Of a DNA stretch of 64,000 bases, positions 43,016-52,059 are shown piece after piece. The DNA is from an uncultured Vibrio sp. GTDB lineage: Bacteria; Pseudomonadota; Gammaproteobacteria; Enterobacterales; Vibrionaceae. The DNA is taken from NCBI RefSeq assembly GCF_947488985.1, contig NZ_CANLBV010000006.1, positions 1 to 64,000 on the forward strand, written 5' to 3'. The translations under genes and the position numbers were made by a program. Positions within the stretch are counted from its first letter, which is position 1, and each line of letters opens with the position of its first letter. Under the pieces are notes generated by a model. It was not told where the DNA came from, did not search any database, and saw only the letters and a program-made list of their open reading frames with translations.

Positions 43016-44176
43016 ATGAAGAAGATGTTTCCAAAAGCGGCGTTATGTGCGATTGCTCTTGGCCTGCTAGCTGGCTGTGCAGGTGACGAAGACACCGTAA
43101 TCATGGCTCCAGTACCAACCGTCAATAGCGAGTTCACTCCGAAGCAGGAATGGGCGGCATCGGTGGGTGATGGTGTTGGTCACTACTTTTCAAAATTAAC
43201 GCCTGAATTGGCTTACGATAAAGTTTTCGTCGCAAGCCGAGAAGGTATTGTTAAGGCTCTTGATCCTGAAACTGGTAAAGAGTTGTGGAAAGTAGAGCTT
43301 AAGAAAGAGGTGCAAGCGCGTTTATCCGGTGGGCTAACAGCTGCTTACGGTAAACTCTTTGTCGGCTCTGAAAATGGCGAAGTGATCGCGTTAGACGAAT
43401 CAACCGGTGAAGAGCTTTGGCGTGTACCCGTCAACGGTGAGGTGCTTGCATCTCCTGCCACTGAAAATAACATGGTGCTGATTCATACCAGTCGCGGCAT
43501 GATGATCGCATTAGATCAAGCCAGCGGCGAGCAGAAGTGGACCATTAGCACGGAAGTACCAAGCCTGACATTACGTGGCGACAGCACACCGGTTGCTGTT
43601 TCTGGCGGTGTATTTTGGGGCACAGCGAATGGTCGTCTAGCGGCGGCTATCGTTGACCGTGGTCAACTGATTTGGCAGCAACCGATAGGTACACCGAAAG
43701 GTGCTACTGAAATTGATCGCTTGGTTGATGTTGATGCATCGCCTGTTGTGCTTGGTAGTACCTTGTACATTGTAGGTATCAATGGTCAATTGGTTGGCAT
43801 CGATCTTCGTTCTGGTAAGCCTATTTGGAAACGTAACTACTCATCGGCTATCGATTTAGCCAGTGATGGTAGCCGTCTATTCGTGGTAACGGATAAAGAC
43901 CATCTCGTCGCGGTCGATGCGCGTAGTGGAACGGAATTGTGGAGTACCGCACTTCTTGAGAACCGTTTGCTGACAGCACCTGCTATTATTAATGGTTATG
44001 TAGTGGTGGGCGATGCTGAAGGGTATTTGCACTGGTTAGATCGTTCATCAGGTGAATTTGTTGCTCAACAGCTCGTCGACGAAAGCGGCTTTGCGGTTGC
44101 GCCAATTGAACTGCCTGAAGGCTACTTAGTGACGACTCGCAATGGCGATGTAAAGAAACTGACGATTAGCCAATAA
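43016..44176 (+). CDS. bamB: Outer-membrane assembly lipoprotein BamB
   Basis: Lipoprotein of the BAM complex, an eight-bladed beta-propeller that helps insert outer-membrane proteins. The 386-aa protein has a lipoprotein signal ending LGLLAGC and PQQ-like repeats such as GIVKALDPETGKELWKVEL, GEVIALDESTGEELWRVPV and DHLVAVDARSGTELWST. It ends the hisS-yfgM-bamB group; a terminator follows and der has its own leader. Confidence 0.97.
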   Translation: MKKMFPKAALCAIALGLLAGCAGDEDTVIMAPVPTVNSEFTPKQEWAASVGDGVGHYFSKLTPELAYDKVFVASREGIVKALDPETGKELWKVELKKEVQARLSGGLTAAYGKLFVGSENGEVIALDESTGEELWRVPVNGEVLASPATENNMVLIHTSRGMMIALDQASGEQKWTISTEVPSLTLRGDSTPVAVSGGVFWGTANGRLAAAIVDRGQLIWQQPIGTPKGATEIDRLVDVDASPVVLGSTLYIVGINGQLVGIDLRSGKPIWKRNYSSAIDLASDGSRLFVVTDKDHLVAVDARSGTELWSTALLENRLLTAPAIINGYVVVGDAEGYLHWLDRSSGEFVAQQLVDESGFAVAPIELPEGYLVTTRNGDVKKLTISQ

Positions 44177-44195
44177 AGCGTGATATAATTCACAT

Positions 44196-44232
44196 TCGGC
44201 TCCTGGTTGGTAACAGCTAGGAGCCGTTTTGT
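44196..44232 (+). terminator. Terminator after bamB
   Basis: CGGCTCCT (44197-44204) and AGGAGCCG (44219-44226) form an 8-bp stem followed by TTTTGTTGTT. Confidence 0.8.
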
Positions 44233-44256
44233 TGTTATAAATTAATAAACCGTGTG

Positions 44257-44302
44257 GTTATAGGTAAGAGTTTAAACTTGTAAACAAGTGCTTACCTATA
44301 AC
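44257..44302 (+). other. Long inverted repeat in the der leader
   Basis: GTTATAGGTAAG (44257-44268) pairs perfectly with CTTACCTATAAC (44291-44302). Inside is a second stem, ACTTG-taaa-CAAGT (44276-44289). It ends 31 bases before the der start codon. It may be a leader RNA structure or a protein-binding palindrome. Confidence 0.7.
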
Positions 44303-44333
44303 TACATTAAGAGAAGAAATTGTAGAGGTTGTT

Positions 44334-45815
44334 ATGGTACCTGTTGTTGCTCTAGTAGGGCGTCCGAACGTAGGTAAATCTACGTTATTTAACCGATTGA
44401 CTCGAACTCGTGATGCATTGGTTGCGGATTTCCCTGGCTTAACGCGTGACCGTAAATACGGTCATGCTCATTTTAGCGAGCATGACTTTATTGTTATTGA
44501 CACTGGCGGTATCGACGGTACCGAAGAAGGTGTTGAAACGAAAATGGCTGAACAGTCGCTAGCGGCGATTGATGAAGCTGATGTCGTTCTATTTATGGTT
44601 GATGGCCGCGCGGGTCTAACCCCTTCAGACGTGGCGATTGCTAAGCACTTACGTCAATTAGAAAAGCCTTCAATGCTAGTCGTAAACAAGGTTGATGGTA
44701 TCGACCCTGATGCAGCAAGTGCCGACTTCTGGCAGCTAGGTGTAGAAGACATGTATCAAATTGCAGCTGCGCACGGTCGTGGTGTAACAGCGCTGATTGA
44801 TCTTGCTCTTAACCCGTTCGCAGAAGCGCTAAAAGCGGAAAATGGCGAAGTAAGCGATTTAACTGAGTTTGAAGACGAAGAAGAAGAGCAGGTTGAATTT
44901 ACAGAAGAAGAAGCTGAAGAAGAATTCAAGCGTCTTCAAGATCAACCTATCAAGCTAGCGATCATTGGTCGTCCTAACGTAGGTAAATCAACACTAACTA
45001 ACCGTATTCTTGGTGAAGAGCGTGTGGTTGTTTACGATATGCCTGGTACGACTCGTGACTCTATCTACATCCCAATGCAGCGTGACGAGCGTGAATACGT
45101 TCTAATCGATACTGCGGGTGTTCGTCGTCGTAAGAACATCAACGAAACAGTAGAGAAGTTCTCAGTAGTTAAAACGCTGAAAGCAATTGAAGATGCGAAC
45201 GTTGTATTGCTGCTTATCGATGCTCGTGAAAACATCTCTGATCAAGATCTAAGCTTGCTAGGCTTTGCGTTGAACGCAGGTCGTTCAATCGTGATTGCAG
45301 TAAACAAGTGGGATGGCCTAGATAACGACGTTAAAGAGCGCGTTAAGAAAGAGCTAGACCGCCGTTTAGGTTTCGTTGATTTTGCACGTATTCACTTTAT
45401 CTCTGCACTTCACGGTACAGGTGTTGGTCACTTGTTCGAGTCTGTTCAAGAAGCTTACAAGTCAGCGACGACTCGTGTTGGTACTTCTGTTCTAACTCGT
45501 ATTATGAAGATGGCAACTGATGATCACCAACCGCCTATGGTTCGTGGTCGTCGTGTGAAACTGAAATACGCGCACGCGGGTGGTTACAACCCACCGATTA
45601 TCGTTATCCACGGTAACCAAGTACGTAACTTGCCAGATTCATACAAACGATTCTTGATGAATTACTACCGTCGTTCACTAGAGATCATGGGTACACCAAT
45701 TCGCATTCAATTCCAGAACAGCGAGAACCCATTTGAAGCTAAGACTAACAAGCTGACAATCTCTCAAGAACGCAAGCGTAAGCGTATGATGAGCATGGTT
45801 AAAGGCCGTAAATAG
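44334..45815 (+). CDS. der: Ribosome-assembly GTPase Der (EngA)
   Basis: Essential GTPase with two G domains, acting in 50S ribosomal subunit maturation. The 493-aa protein has tandem G domains, each with a [10 protein letters not shown]1 motif (about residues 8-16 and 208-216), DTGGI/DTAGV G3 and NKVD/NKWD G4 motifs, an acidic linker rich in Glu between them, and a KH-like C-terminal domain. A 12-bp inverted repeat lies in its leader, and a terminator follows. Confidence 0.98.
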   Translation: MVPVVALVGRPNVGKSTLFNRLTRTRDALVADFPGLTRDRKYGHAHFSEHDFIVIDTGGIDGTEEGVETKMAEQSLAAIDEADVVLFMVDGRAGLTPSDVAIAKHLRQLEKPSMLVVNKVDGIDPDAASADFWQLGVEDMYQIAAAHGRGVTALIDLALNPFAEALKAENGEVSDLTEFEDEEEEQVEFTEEEAEEEFKRLQDQPIKLAIIGRPNVGKSTLTNRILGEERVVVYDMPGTTRDSIYIPMQRDEREYVLIDTAGVRRRKNINETVEKFSVVKTLKAIEDANVVLLLIDARENISDQDLSLLGFALNAGRSIVIAVNKWDGLDNDVKERVKKELDRRLGFVDFARIHFISALHGTGVGHLFESVQEAYKSATTRVGTSVLTRIMKMATDDHQPPMVRGRRVKLKYAHAGGYNPPIIVIHGNQVRNLPDSYKRFLMNYYRRSLEIMGTPIRIQFQNSENPFEAKTNKLTISQERKRKRMMSMVKGRK

Positions 45816-45834
45816 CCCTTTCCAATAGATTTGA

Positions 45835-45863
45835 TACCCGAGCCTGTCTCGGGTATTTTTTTA
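45835..45863 (+). terminator. Terminator of der
   Basis: ATACCCGAG-cctgt-CTCGGGTAT followed by a T7 run. Confidence 0.95.
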
Positions 45864-45946
45864 AGCAAAATTCACGTTAAGCCATAACAATATGCTTTTA
45901 TCATCATGGCTTAACGAATCAGACTAGATTCCCAGAGAAGAACGAT

Positions 45947-46849
45947 ATGACTACTCGCGATTTGAATACATCCGCATCATCAATCACCCCCACTATCACT
46001 CAATTTTGTCATCAGGCTTGGCAGCTCAATGCGAAGACGCTGTATGTTGAAAGTGACGACAGCAAAACTTACCTGATCACTGATGTGACGCCTTTCCACC
46101 CAGTGAGTCATATTTGGCCTGATCATCCGGCAGACCAAGGCTTTGTCACTGTTGGTGACGTGCAATATCCCGTTAAGGATTGCTTAGTTGGTGCAGTAGA
46201 ACAATCAACTGGAAAACTTCATATAGCAGGTGATATCCCTGTTAAGCGTGATACGCAAGGGTGGACGTTTGTGGTTGTTCACCAGCTACCCGCATCAGCT
46301 TCTATGATTAAGGTTGGCAATGAAGTCGTATTGTCAGTAGATAAAGAGTACCAAGCCAGTTTGAGCCGTGGTCACAGTGCTGGCCACATCGCTTTCCTAG
46401 CCTTGAACAAAGTATTAGCCGAAAGTTATTGGCGTAAAGATGCAGATAGAAAAGATCCGCTTGGTAGTTACGATTTCAATAGTTATGCACAAGTGACTAG
46501 CTTTGTGACTCCGGAGCTGTGTACCGATAAGTATCGGTTAGGCAAAACCCTCAAAAAGCGTGGCTTGAACGTTGCAGACGTGCTAGCAAACCTTGATGGC
46601 ATTGAAGCCGAGATCAACCAAATGATTTCAAGCTGGCTAACCGAGTCGACGCCAGTCGCGATGAGACTGGAAGGCGAGGCGTTAACAGACTCTCGTTATT
46701 GGGAATGGCAGTTGGATGCCGATACTTTAGTGTCTATTCCCTGTGGTGGAACGCATATTGAGAATACCTCACAGCTTAAAGCATTATCCGTTAAGTTAAC
46801 TCAGTTAGATGACCAGCATATTGAAATGCTGACCCATGTAATTCGATGA
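45947..46849 (+). CDS. Alanyl-tRNA editing protein (AlaX-like)
   Basis: Stand-alone homologue of the editing domain of alanyl-tRNA synthetase, expected to hydrolyse tRNA-Ala mischarged with Ser or Gly. All four metal ligands are seen: His 143 and His 147 in RGHSAGH, and Cys 266 and His 270 in PCGGTH. The 300-aa length fits the larger AlaX forms, with an N-terminal beta-barrel of about 130 residues. It lies between der and the candidate crtS gap, the position I recall for VC0764 of V. cholerae. No terminator is evident after it. Confidence 0.85.
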   Translation: MTTRDLNTSASSITPTITQFCHQAWQLNAKTLYVESDDSKTYLITDVTPFHPVSHIWPDHPADQGFVTVGDVQYPVKDCLVGAVEQSTGKLHIAGDIPVKRDTQGWTFVVVHQLPASASMIKVGNEVVLSVDKEYQASLSRGHSAGHIAFLALNKVLAESYWRKDADRKDPLGSYDFNSYAQVTSFVTPELCTDKYRLGKTLKKRGLNVADVLANLDGIEAEINQMISSWLTESTPVAMRLEGEALTDSRYWEWQLDADTLVSIPCGGTHIENTSQLKALSVKLTQLDDQHIEMLTHVIR

Positions 46850-47276
46850 TTTAGGCTATAATTTCAAATAACTTGTGCTGTTAATTTGTTTTTTAGATGT
46901 CACATTTGAAATAAATAACTATTTAAAATTGAAATGCAGCATATGTAACTTATGCTTTCGGTGTGTGGTGATATAAATATTCTTTTTGGGGTAGATCGCT
47001 GATCAAAATAGATAAAGCAAAAGATCAACCTATGATCTTTGATGATGTGCTTGACTTATTCATTGTGTGGCATCGCATCCACGGCTCGATTCCCTAAGAT
47101 CATTGTTGTTGCTAGAGGGCTGTTTTCGATCTCTCTTGTACTTTGCTATGAGAACCATTCGCCATCATTAAAGGCCCTGATTGAATAAATAGGCTTCTCA
47201 CAACATGCACCAGATCAAGCAAGCTAAATCTCATCAGTAGTAAATTGTTAAAATAGTCGTCAATTAGGAAGTGCTA
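46850..47276. other. crtS: Candidate crtS, chromosome II replication trigger
   Basis: 427 bases without a gene between the AlaX-like gene and yfgJ. In V. cholerae the crtS site, which binds RctB and triggers chromosome II replication when copied, lies between the equivalent genes (VC0764 and VC0765). The core is likely within about 46990-47160. It holds clustered GATC sites at 46994, 47001, 47023, 47034, 47098 and 47128, an AAAGATC/GATCTTT inverted pair (about 47020-47040) and a GTGTGGCATCGCATCCAC block at 47065-47082. The assignment rests on position and composition, not on alignment to a reference. Confidence 0.75.
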
Positions 47277-47504
47277 ATGAGTGAAAATATCTGCCCTAAA
47301 TGTCAGTCGGAATTGGATTGGGATGGTCAGTATCATTGTAAGAATTGTCGGGTTCACTTTACAAAAGTAGGCTTTTGCCCTGAGTGCTGTAGTCAGTTAG
47401 AAAAGCTTCAAGCCTGTGGTTCGGCGAGCTATTTTTGTAACGGTGATTGCAACGAGCTCAAATCTAAGTCGAGGGTTAAGTTCGAGTTTCATCAAACCAA
47501 CTAG
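47277..47504 (+). CDS. yfgJ: YfgJ-like zinc-ribbon protein
   Basis: Small protein of 75 aa with two zinc ribbons: CPKCQSELDW...YHCKNC and CPECCSQLEKLQACGSASYFC, like E. coli YfgJ, whose gene also lies next to der. Function is unknown. ATG 47277 is preferred over GTG 47271 because AGGAAG is then 5 bases away. In V. cholerae I recall xseA next; here the urea cluster intervenes. Confidence 0.85.
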   Translation: MSENICPKCQSELDWDGQYHCKNCRVHFTKVGFCPECCSQLEKLQACGSASYFCNGDCNELKSKSRVKFEFHQTN

Positions 47505-47560
47505 TGCGCTTGATGCGTGATCGATGCGTGGTTTGAACTCTCATCTGTGATGTCTATTGA

Positions 47561-47592
47561 AGGCCCAACAATATGGTGTTGGGTCTTTTTTG
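47561..47592 (+). terminator. Terminator after yfgJ
   Basis: GGCCCAACA and TGTTGGGTC pair around ATATGG and are followed by a T-run. It separates the core gene from the urea cluster. Confidence 0.9.
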
Positions 47593-47672
47593 TATCAGTG
47601 GTTGGCGGTGTTTCATCTTGGTTCATTCTTATCGTCGCTGCACCAGTATGAAACATAGTTACATGATTGCTA

Positions 47673-47689
47673 TGCACGCTATTGGTGTG
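47673..47689 (+). promoter_or_regulatory. NtrC-type enhancer site upstream of urtA
   Basis: TGCACGCTATTGGTGTG closely matches the 17-bp NtrC motif TGCAC-N6-GGTGCA. A further half-site, TGCACC, starts at 47639. Both lie within about 110 bases upstream of the sigma-54 promoter. Confidence 0.65.
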
Positions 47690-47747
47690 AATGGTTTTTA
47701 GTTCAATTAATACAATGATTTATAATTTTAATGGTTAATTTTTAAGT

Positions 47748-47764
47748 TTGGCACTCTTCTTGTA
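47748..47764 (+). promoter_or_regulatory. Sigma-54 promoter of the urea cluster
   Basis: TTGGCAC-tcttc-TTGTA matches the -24/-12 consensus (TGGCAC-N5-TTGCA) with one deviation in the -12 box. It lies 43 bases before the urtA ATG, behind an AT-rich stretch suited to IHF bending. Confidence 0.8.
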
Positions 47765-47807
47765 ACTCTGTAATTGAATAACAAAAATACAATTATGGAG
47801 TACTATC

Positions 47808-49094
47808 ATGAACAAGGTGTTCAATTTATCGCTAGCTGCACTGTGTACAACACTTTCATTTTCTTCTGCATCAGTGCTTGCGGCTGACGAGACCATCAAG
47901 GTCGGCGTTCTACATTCACTGTCTGGCACCATGGCGATCAGTGAAACCACGCTAAAAGATACCGTGCTAATGCTCATCGAAGAGCAGAACAAAAAGGGCG
48001 GTTTGCTGGGTAAAAAGCTAGAGCCTGTGGTTGTCGACCCTGCATCAAACTGGCCGCTATTTGCAGAAAAAGCGCGTGAGCTGATCGAAAAAGAGAAGGT
48101 TGATGTGGTCTTCGGTGGTTGGACATCGGTATCGCGTAAATCGATGCTGCCAGTATTTGAAGAGCTTAACAGCATCCTTTTTTACCCAGTTCAATATGAA
48201 GGTGAAGAGTCGTCTAAAAACGTTTTCTACACTGGCGCTGCGCCAAACCAACAAGCGATTCCAGCCGTCGATTATTTGATGGAAGAGCTTGAAGTGGAAC
48301 GTTGGGTACTAGCAGGCACCGATTACGTTTACCCACGCACGACCAACAAGATCCTTGAAGCCTACCTAAAAGATAAAGGTGTCGCAGAAGAAGACATCAT
48401 GATCAACTACACGCCATTTGGTCACTCTGATTGGCAGTCTATTGTTTCAGACATCAAAAAGTTCGGTGAAGCGGGTAAGAAAACCGCAGTGGTTTCTACT
48501 GTGAACGGCGATGCGAACGTCCCTTTCTACAAAGAGCTAGGCGCTCAAGGCATTTCATCTGAAGACATCCCGGTTATTGCATTCTCTGTTGGTGAAGAAG
48601 AACTGTCAGGTATGGATACTGAACCACTGGTTGGTCACCTAGCGGCTTGGAACTACTTCATGAGTGTTGATACCGAAGCCAACGAAGAGTTTGTTGAAAC
48701 GTGGCAGTCGTTCATCAAGAGTGAAAAGCGTGTCACCAACGATCCAATGGAAGCGCACTATGTTGGTTTCAACATGTGGGCTCAAGCGGTGACCAATGCA
48801 GGTACAACCGAGGCTGAAGCGGTGCAAGATGCCTTGATCGGCGTATCTGTGCCTAACCTTTCTGGTGGCTACTCAACCATGCTGCCAAACCACCACATCA
48901 CTAAGCCCGTCTTGATCGGTGAGATCCAAGACGATGGCCAATTCGATATTGTTTGGGAAACGACAGGTCTGGTTGCGGGTGATGCTTGGTCAAGCTACCT
49001 ACCTGAATCGGCGAAACTATTTTCTAGCTGGTCTAAACCATTCTCATGTGGTGCGTTTAACGTCGAAACCAAGAAGTGTTCTGGCGGTAACTAG
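47808..49094 (+). CDS. urtA: Urea ABC transporter substrate-binding protein UrtA
   Basis: Periplasmic type-I binding protein that captures urea. The 428-aa protein has a signal peptide ending SASVLA and the family landmarks VGVLHSLSGTMAISE, FGGWTSVSRKSMLPV, LFYPVQYEGEE and GAAPNQQAIP, which distinguish UrtA from branched-chain amino-acid receptors. It heads the sigma-54-driven cluster and is followed by a 10-bp stem-loop before urtB, typical of operons where the binding protein is made in excess. Confidence 0.96.
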   Translation: MNKVFNLSLAALCTTLSFSSASVLAADETIKVGVLHSLSGTMAISETTLKDTVLMLIEEQNKKGGLLGKKLEPVVVDPASNWPLFAEKARELIEKEKVDVVFGGWTSVSRKSMLPVFEELNSILFYPVQYEGEESSKNVFYTGAAPNQQAIPAVDYLMEELEVERWVLAGTDYVYPRTTNKILEAYLKDKGVAEEDIMINYTPFGHSDWQSIVSDIKKFGEAGKKTAVVSTVNGDANVPFYKELGAQGISSEDIPVIAFSVGEEELSGMDTEPLVGHLAAWNYFMSVDTEANEEFVETWQSFIKSEKRVTNDPMEAHYVGFNMWAQAVTNAGTTEAEAVQDALIGVSVPNLSGGYSTMLPNHHITKPVLIGEIQDDGQFDIVWETTGLVAGDAWSSYLPESAKLFSSWSKPFSCGAFNVETKKCSGGN

Positions 49095-49114
49095 AGCGGT
49101 TAGTTAGGAACGCT

Positions 49115-49171
49115 GAGCCTTCTTATTTAGTAGGAGCGTGCTTTTTGAGAAGCGTGACGAAAAGAAGGCTC
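49115..49171 (+). other. Intercistronic stem-loop urtA-urtB
   Basis: GAGCCTTCTT (49115-49124) and AAGAAGGCTC (49162-49171) form a perfect 10-bp stem around a 37-base loop. No T-run follows. It is likely to protect the urtA mRNA or limit read-through. Confidence 0.65.
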
Positions 49172-49254
49172 TGTTGTTCGACTCAATAATTATTATCCAC
49201 ATATCCATCGAGCAAAAATAACAATATCTAGCGAGATGGACTAAGGAAGTAGGG

Positions 49255-50883
49255 ATGAAAAACGTATTGAACGTATTTAAGGCGCTGTTGCTCATGGCAA
49301 TCAGCGCTCAATTTGCTTTTGCTGGAATAACGGATGAAGCTAGCTTTACCAAGGCGCTAGTTGGTAAAAAAACATCGGATAAAGAAATTGCTATCAATTG
49401 GGTGATTGAGACACAAACGGAAGAGGTGTCGAAACCTATTTTGGATGGTTGGTTAAACGGTAATCTCTATTACTTCAATGACAAACAAAGCGAGCAGTAC
49501 AAACAGCTCTACCTAATTCAAAGCATTAAAACGGCAACCGAGGCTCAGTCTGTATGGGATGAATCAAGCCTCAGTATCGAGAATGCTAGGCAGTTTAAGA
49601 AGGTTCGCGTGAACAACAAACTTCGCGGGATCTTGCGTGGGGAAATTGCCTCGATTGGACTGAACAGCAGTAACCCAGATGTACGTTATAAAGCGGTTCT
49701 GGATCTGCTTGGTACCAAAGATTCTGACATTATCGATCGTTTAGCGGTGCTGAGAACCAGTGAATCAGAGGGCAAAGTCGCTGAGTTGATGGACTTGTCG
49801 CTTGCCATTTTTACCTCGCTTGATAATAAGGCCGCACCAGAATCGCGAGTGATTGCGATTGAACGACTGGGTGACTTTAAACATTCCGTTGTACTGAAAA
49901 CGTTAAATCAATTGCTTAATAGTGAGCAAGAACCAAGCATCTTAGCCGCGTCAGAGCGAGCGATGGACGATTATCAGCAAAGCCAAGCGCTGTATTCCGG
50001 TATTGAAACCGTGTTCTTCGGTTTGAGCCTAGGCTCTGTATTTGTATTGGCAGGTATTGGTTTGGCGATCACCTTCGGTGTGATGGGTGTGATTAACATG
50101 GCGCATGGTGAGCTGATCATGATTGGTGCTTACACCACGTACGTGTTACAGCTGTTGATGCCGAATCACATTGGTGTCGCACTGATCCTGTCGATCCCAG
50201 CCGCATTTATTGTTTCTGGTTTGGTGGGGATTGCGATTGAGCGAAGTGTGATTCGTCACCTTTATGGTCGTCCATTGGAGACCTTGCTGGCGACATTCGG
50301 TATCAGCTTGATCTTGCAGCAAGCCGTTCGTTCTATTTTCTCTCCACTTAACCGTTCAGTGAGCACTCCGGAGTGGATGTCGGGAGCACTGCAATTAAAC
50401 CCAATGTTATCGCTCACCTATAACCGCCTTTACATCATTCTATTTTGTGGCTTGGTGTTTATCGGATTATTGATGGTGCTGAAAAAGACACCGCTTGGTT
50501 TGCAGGTTCGTGCTGTTTCTCAAAACCGTGGTATGGCTCGTGCGATGGGTATTCGTTCTGAGCGTGTCGATGCGATGACCTTTGGTTTGGGTTCAGGCGT
50601 AGCAGGTATTGCTGGCGTCGCACTTTCTCAACTGACTAACGTGGGTCCAAATATGGGGCAGGCGTATATCATCGACTCATTTATGGTGGTGGTATTCGGT
50701 GGCGTTGGCAACTTGTGGGGCACACTAGTCGCAGGCCTTAGCCTTGGCATATTCAACAAGATTTTAGAGCCATGGGCGGGTGCGGTGCTCGCCAAGATCC
50801 TAGTGCTGGTTTTCATCATTCTATTTATTCAAAAACGCCCACGCGGATTGTTCCCGCAACGTGGTCGTGCGGCTGAAGGTTAA
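49255..50883 (+). CDS. urtB: Urea ABC transporter permease UrtB
   Basis: LivH-like permease of the urea importer. The 542-aa protein begins with a signal-like segment (MKNVLNVFKALLLMAISAQFAFA) and about 230 soluble residues containing HEAT-like helices (DVRYKAVLDLLGTKD), then the membrane domain (about 252-535) with GVMGVINMAHGELIMIGAY and RAVSQNRGMARAMGI. This N-terminal extension is usual for proteobacterial UrtB and absent from LivH. urtC starts 9 bases downstream. Confidence 0.95.
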   Translation: MKNVLNVFKALLLMAISAQFAFAGITDEASFTKALVGKKTSDKEIAINWVIETQTEEVSKPILDGWLNGNLYYFNDKQSEQYKQLYLIQSIKTATEAQSVWDESSLSIENARQFKKVRVNNKLRGILRGEIASIGLNSSNPDVRYKAVLDLLGTKDSDIIDRLAVLRTSESEGKVAELMDLSLAIFTSLDNKAAPESRVIAIERLGDFKHSVVLKTLNQLLNSEQEPSILAASERAMDDYQQSQALYSGIETVFFGLSLGSVFVLAGIGLAITFGVMGVINMAHGELIMIGAYTTYVLQLLMPNHIGVALILSIPAAFIVSGLVGIAIERSVIRHLYGRPLETLLATFGISLILQQAVRSIFSPLNRSVSTPEWMSGALQLNPMLSLTYNRLYIILFCGLVFIGLLMVLKKTPLGLQVRAVSQNRGMARAMGIRSERVDAMTFGLGSGVAGIAGVALSQLTNVGPNMGQAYIIDSFMVVVFGGVGNLWGTLVAGLSLGIFNKILEPWAGAVLAKILVLVFIILFIQKRPRGLFPQRGRAAEG

Positions 50884-50892
50884 GGATATATC

Positions 50893-52059
50893 ATGCAGTC
50901 AAAATCATTTGTACTTTCGGCGATGCGTGGCGACAAGGGTGGGCAACTGACCATCCTCGCCATTCTTGCGGCCGTGATTTTAATCCCATTGGCGAATACC
51001 ATGCTGCCAAGTGGGCATCCGCTCCATGTTGAGACCTTCACGATCTCACTGATGGGTAAATACCTGAGCTACGCGATGTTGGCGTTGGCGCTCGATCTTG
51101 TGTGGGGCTATCTCGGAATATTAAGTCTTGGGCATGGCGCTTTCTTTGCACTTGGTGGCTATGCGATGGGCATGTACTTAATGCGTCAAATTGGCGACCG
51201 TGGAGTCTACGGAGATCCTATCCTACCTGATTTTATGGTGTTCCTTGATTGGTCTGCGTTGCCATGGTTTTGGCAGGGCTTCGATCAGTTTTGGTTTGCC
51301 TGCTTGATGGTGGTATTAGTACCGGGCGCATTGGCTTACTTGTTTGGTTACCTTGCTTTCCGCTCTCGTGTGTCAGGGGTGTATCTTTCTATTATGACGC
51401 AAGCGCTAACTTACGCCTTGATGTTGGCATTTTTCCGCAATGAGATGGGCTTTGGTGGTAACAACGGTCTAACAGATTTCAAAGACATCATAGGGCTGAG
51501 TTTACAAAATGATGCGGTTAAGATTGGTCTGTTTGTCGCGACGGGTATCGCACTGATCCTCAGCTACATTGCGTGTCGCATGGTGGTGACGAGCCGTTTA
51601 GGTCGTGTCGCATTGGCGATCCGCGATACCGAATCTCGAACCCGGTTTATGGGCTATGACGTCGATGGCATAAAGCTTTGGGTCTTTGTTTTATCTGCAG
51701 TTATCGCCGGTATTGCTGGCGCATTATATGTGCCTCAAGTCGGTATTATTAACCCGGGAGAGTTCGCGCCCCTCAACTCGATTGAGATTGTTGCTTGGGT
51801 TGCGTTAGGCGGTCGTGCCACTCTGTTTGGGGCCATTGTTGGTGCCTTGATCATCAACTACGCCAAGAGCTGGTTTACGGTTGAATTCCCTGAGGTATGG
51901 CTGTTTGCGCTTGGTGGTCTATTCGTTCTCTCGACCATGTACTTCCCTAAAGGCGTGATTGGTTTCGTTGCCGATAAATGGCAACAGTTACGCAAGGGCG
52001 TCGACTCGAAAGGGCAAGATAAGGATCAACAGAGTAAAGCCAAGGAGGTGATCGCATGA
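50893..52059 (+). CDS. urtC: Urea ABC transporter permease UrtC
   Basis: LivM-like second permease, 388 aa, with about nine membrane segments. Motifs: LALDLVWGYLGILSLGHGAFFALGGYAMG and FMGYDVDGIKLWVFVLSAVIAGIAGALY. The C-terminal tail is charged and cytoplasmic. Its stop overlaps the urtD start by 4 bases (ATGA), implying coupled translation. Confidence 0.95.
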   Translation: MQSKSFVLSAMRGDKGGQLTILAILAAVILIPLANTMLPSGHPLHVETFTISLMGKYLSYAMLALALDLVWGYLGILSLGHGAFFALGGYAMGMYLMRQIGDRGVYGDPILPDFMVFLDWSALPWFWQGFDQFWFACLMVVLVPGALAYLFGYLAFRSRVSGVYLSIMTQALTYALMLAFFRNEMGFGGNNGLTDFKDIIGLSLQNDAVKIGLFVATGIALILSYIACRMVVTSRLGRVALAIRDTESRTRFMGYDVDGIKLWVFVLSAVIAGIAGALYVPQVGIINPGEFAPLNSIEIVAWVALGGRATLFGAIVGALIINYAKSWFTVEFPEVWLFALGGLFVLSTMYFPKGVIGFVADKWQQLRKGVDSKGQDKDQQSKAKEVIA

